Made by a program: the position numbers and the translations under genes
The notes under the pieces: generated by a model
Seen by the model: only the letters and a program-made list of their open reading frames with translations
What the model was told of the DNA's origin: nothing
The model's database searches: none
Shown: piece after piece, positions 5,035 through 5,233 of the stretch
Layout: every line of letters begins with the position of its first letter
How positions within the stretch are numbered: the first letter of the stretch is position 1
NCBI GenBank assembly: GCA_035295665.1
Contig: DATGIQ010000280.1
Coordinates: forward strand, 1 to 5,233
Direction of reading: 5' to 3'
Source: DATGIQ01 sp035295665
GTDB lineage: Bacteria; Planctomycetota; Planctomycetia; Gemmatales; Gemmataceae
DNA: 5,233 nucleotides

Positions 5035-5233
5035 CTACTTCGTCTGCTCCACGGCGTAAAACTTGTCGAAAAACGCCAGGCGCGGGACGTCGACTTGCGG
5101 TCCAAACTCGACCGTGTCTCCTAGCACCATGGCCTTGCCGTCGTTGGTCTTCTTGTTGTACGGGTCCCACTTCGGCAGGCCCTTGCCGTTGGGGTCGCCG
5201 GTGGCGATAAAGTTGGCCCAATAGGAAGTCATG
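5035..5233 (-). CDS. Type-B carboxylesterase, C-terminal end (5' part outside window)
   Basis: The last 65 residues plus one partial codon of a gene that begins beyond the right edge; the stop is TAG at 5037-5035. 'SYWANFIATGDPNG' (residues 3-16 of the visible part), then 'LPKWDPYN', 'MVLGDTVEFG' and 'RLAFFDKFY' match in order the C-terminal signature of carboxylesterase type B / para-nitrobenzyl esterase proteins. There the segment W-x-N-F-A-x-T-G-x-P-N packs near the active site. The catalytic Ser, Glu and His all lie upstream of the window. The first visible Met is internal to the protein and not a start. Family members hydrolyse carboxylic esters and are often exported, but the signal sequence cannot be seen here. 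Confidence 0.88.
   Translation of the reverse strand, partial: MTSYWANFIATGDPNGKGLPKWDPYNKKTNDGKAMVLGDTVEFGPQVDVPRLAFFDKFYAVEQTK

Noticed and set aside
4362..5105. Longer version of the WVxGY-repeat protein starting at 5105
   Set aside because: The extra 71 residues overlap the esterase C-terminus, have composition unlike a real protein, and would place the signal peptide in the interior.

Overview
The window looks like an Acidobacteriota chromosome segment, most likely the Solibacter/Bryobacter lineage. The main reason is a secreted protein carrying a module that resembles the 'Solibacter uncharacterized C-terminal domain' (TIGR03437-type), which is heavily expanded in that group. High GC, many Sec-exported enzymes and a type-B carboxylesterase fit this. 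The assignment is an inference from recalled family patterns; no database search was run.

Layout, left to right. (1) 1-1828, minus strand: a large secreted multidomain protein, cut by the left edge. It starts at TTG behind a strong Shine-Dalgarno and carries a signal peptide, a GH26-like glycoside hydrolase domain, a Solibacter-type Ig-like module, and the first residues of what looks like a right-handed beta-helix domain. (2) 1891-2574 and 2580-3386, minus strand: a tight two-gene unit in which an exported alpha/beta hydrolase is followed after 5 bp by an exported protein with two tandem antibiotic-biosynthesis-monooxygenase (ABM) folds. (3) 3387-3491: a compact divergent control region with a near-consensus promoter and two matching dyads, GCAAG-N6-CTTGC. 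(4) 3492-3824 and 3817-4296, plus strand: an ArsR-type repressor overlapping by 8 bp an AHSA1/SRPBCC-fold protein. (5) 4293-4336: a perfect 18-bp-arm hairpin between convergent genes that contains the stop codon of the SRPBCC gene. (6) 4362-4892, minus strand: a small exported Gly/Tyr/Arg-rich protein with WVxGY-type repeats. (7) 5035-5233, minus strand: the C-terminal end of a type-B carboxylesterase.

How they may work together. The ArsR-SRPBCC pair is a common arrangement in which the repressor controls its own two-gene operon. Here the double operator sits between divergent genes, so the exported hydrolase/ABM pair may belong to the same regulon. That would make a small four-gene unit in which an extracytoplasmic hydrolase, a dimer-like ABM protein and a cytoplasmic lipid/small-molecule-binding fold respond to one unknown signal. 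The GH26-like protein and the type-B esterase suit a polysaccharide- and ester-degrading soil heterotroph. No RNA genes, insertion sequences, CRISPR arrays or phage genes were seen.
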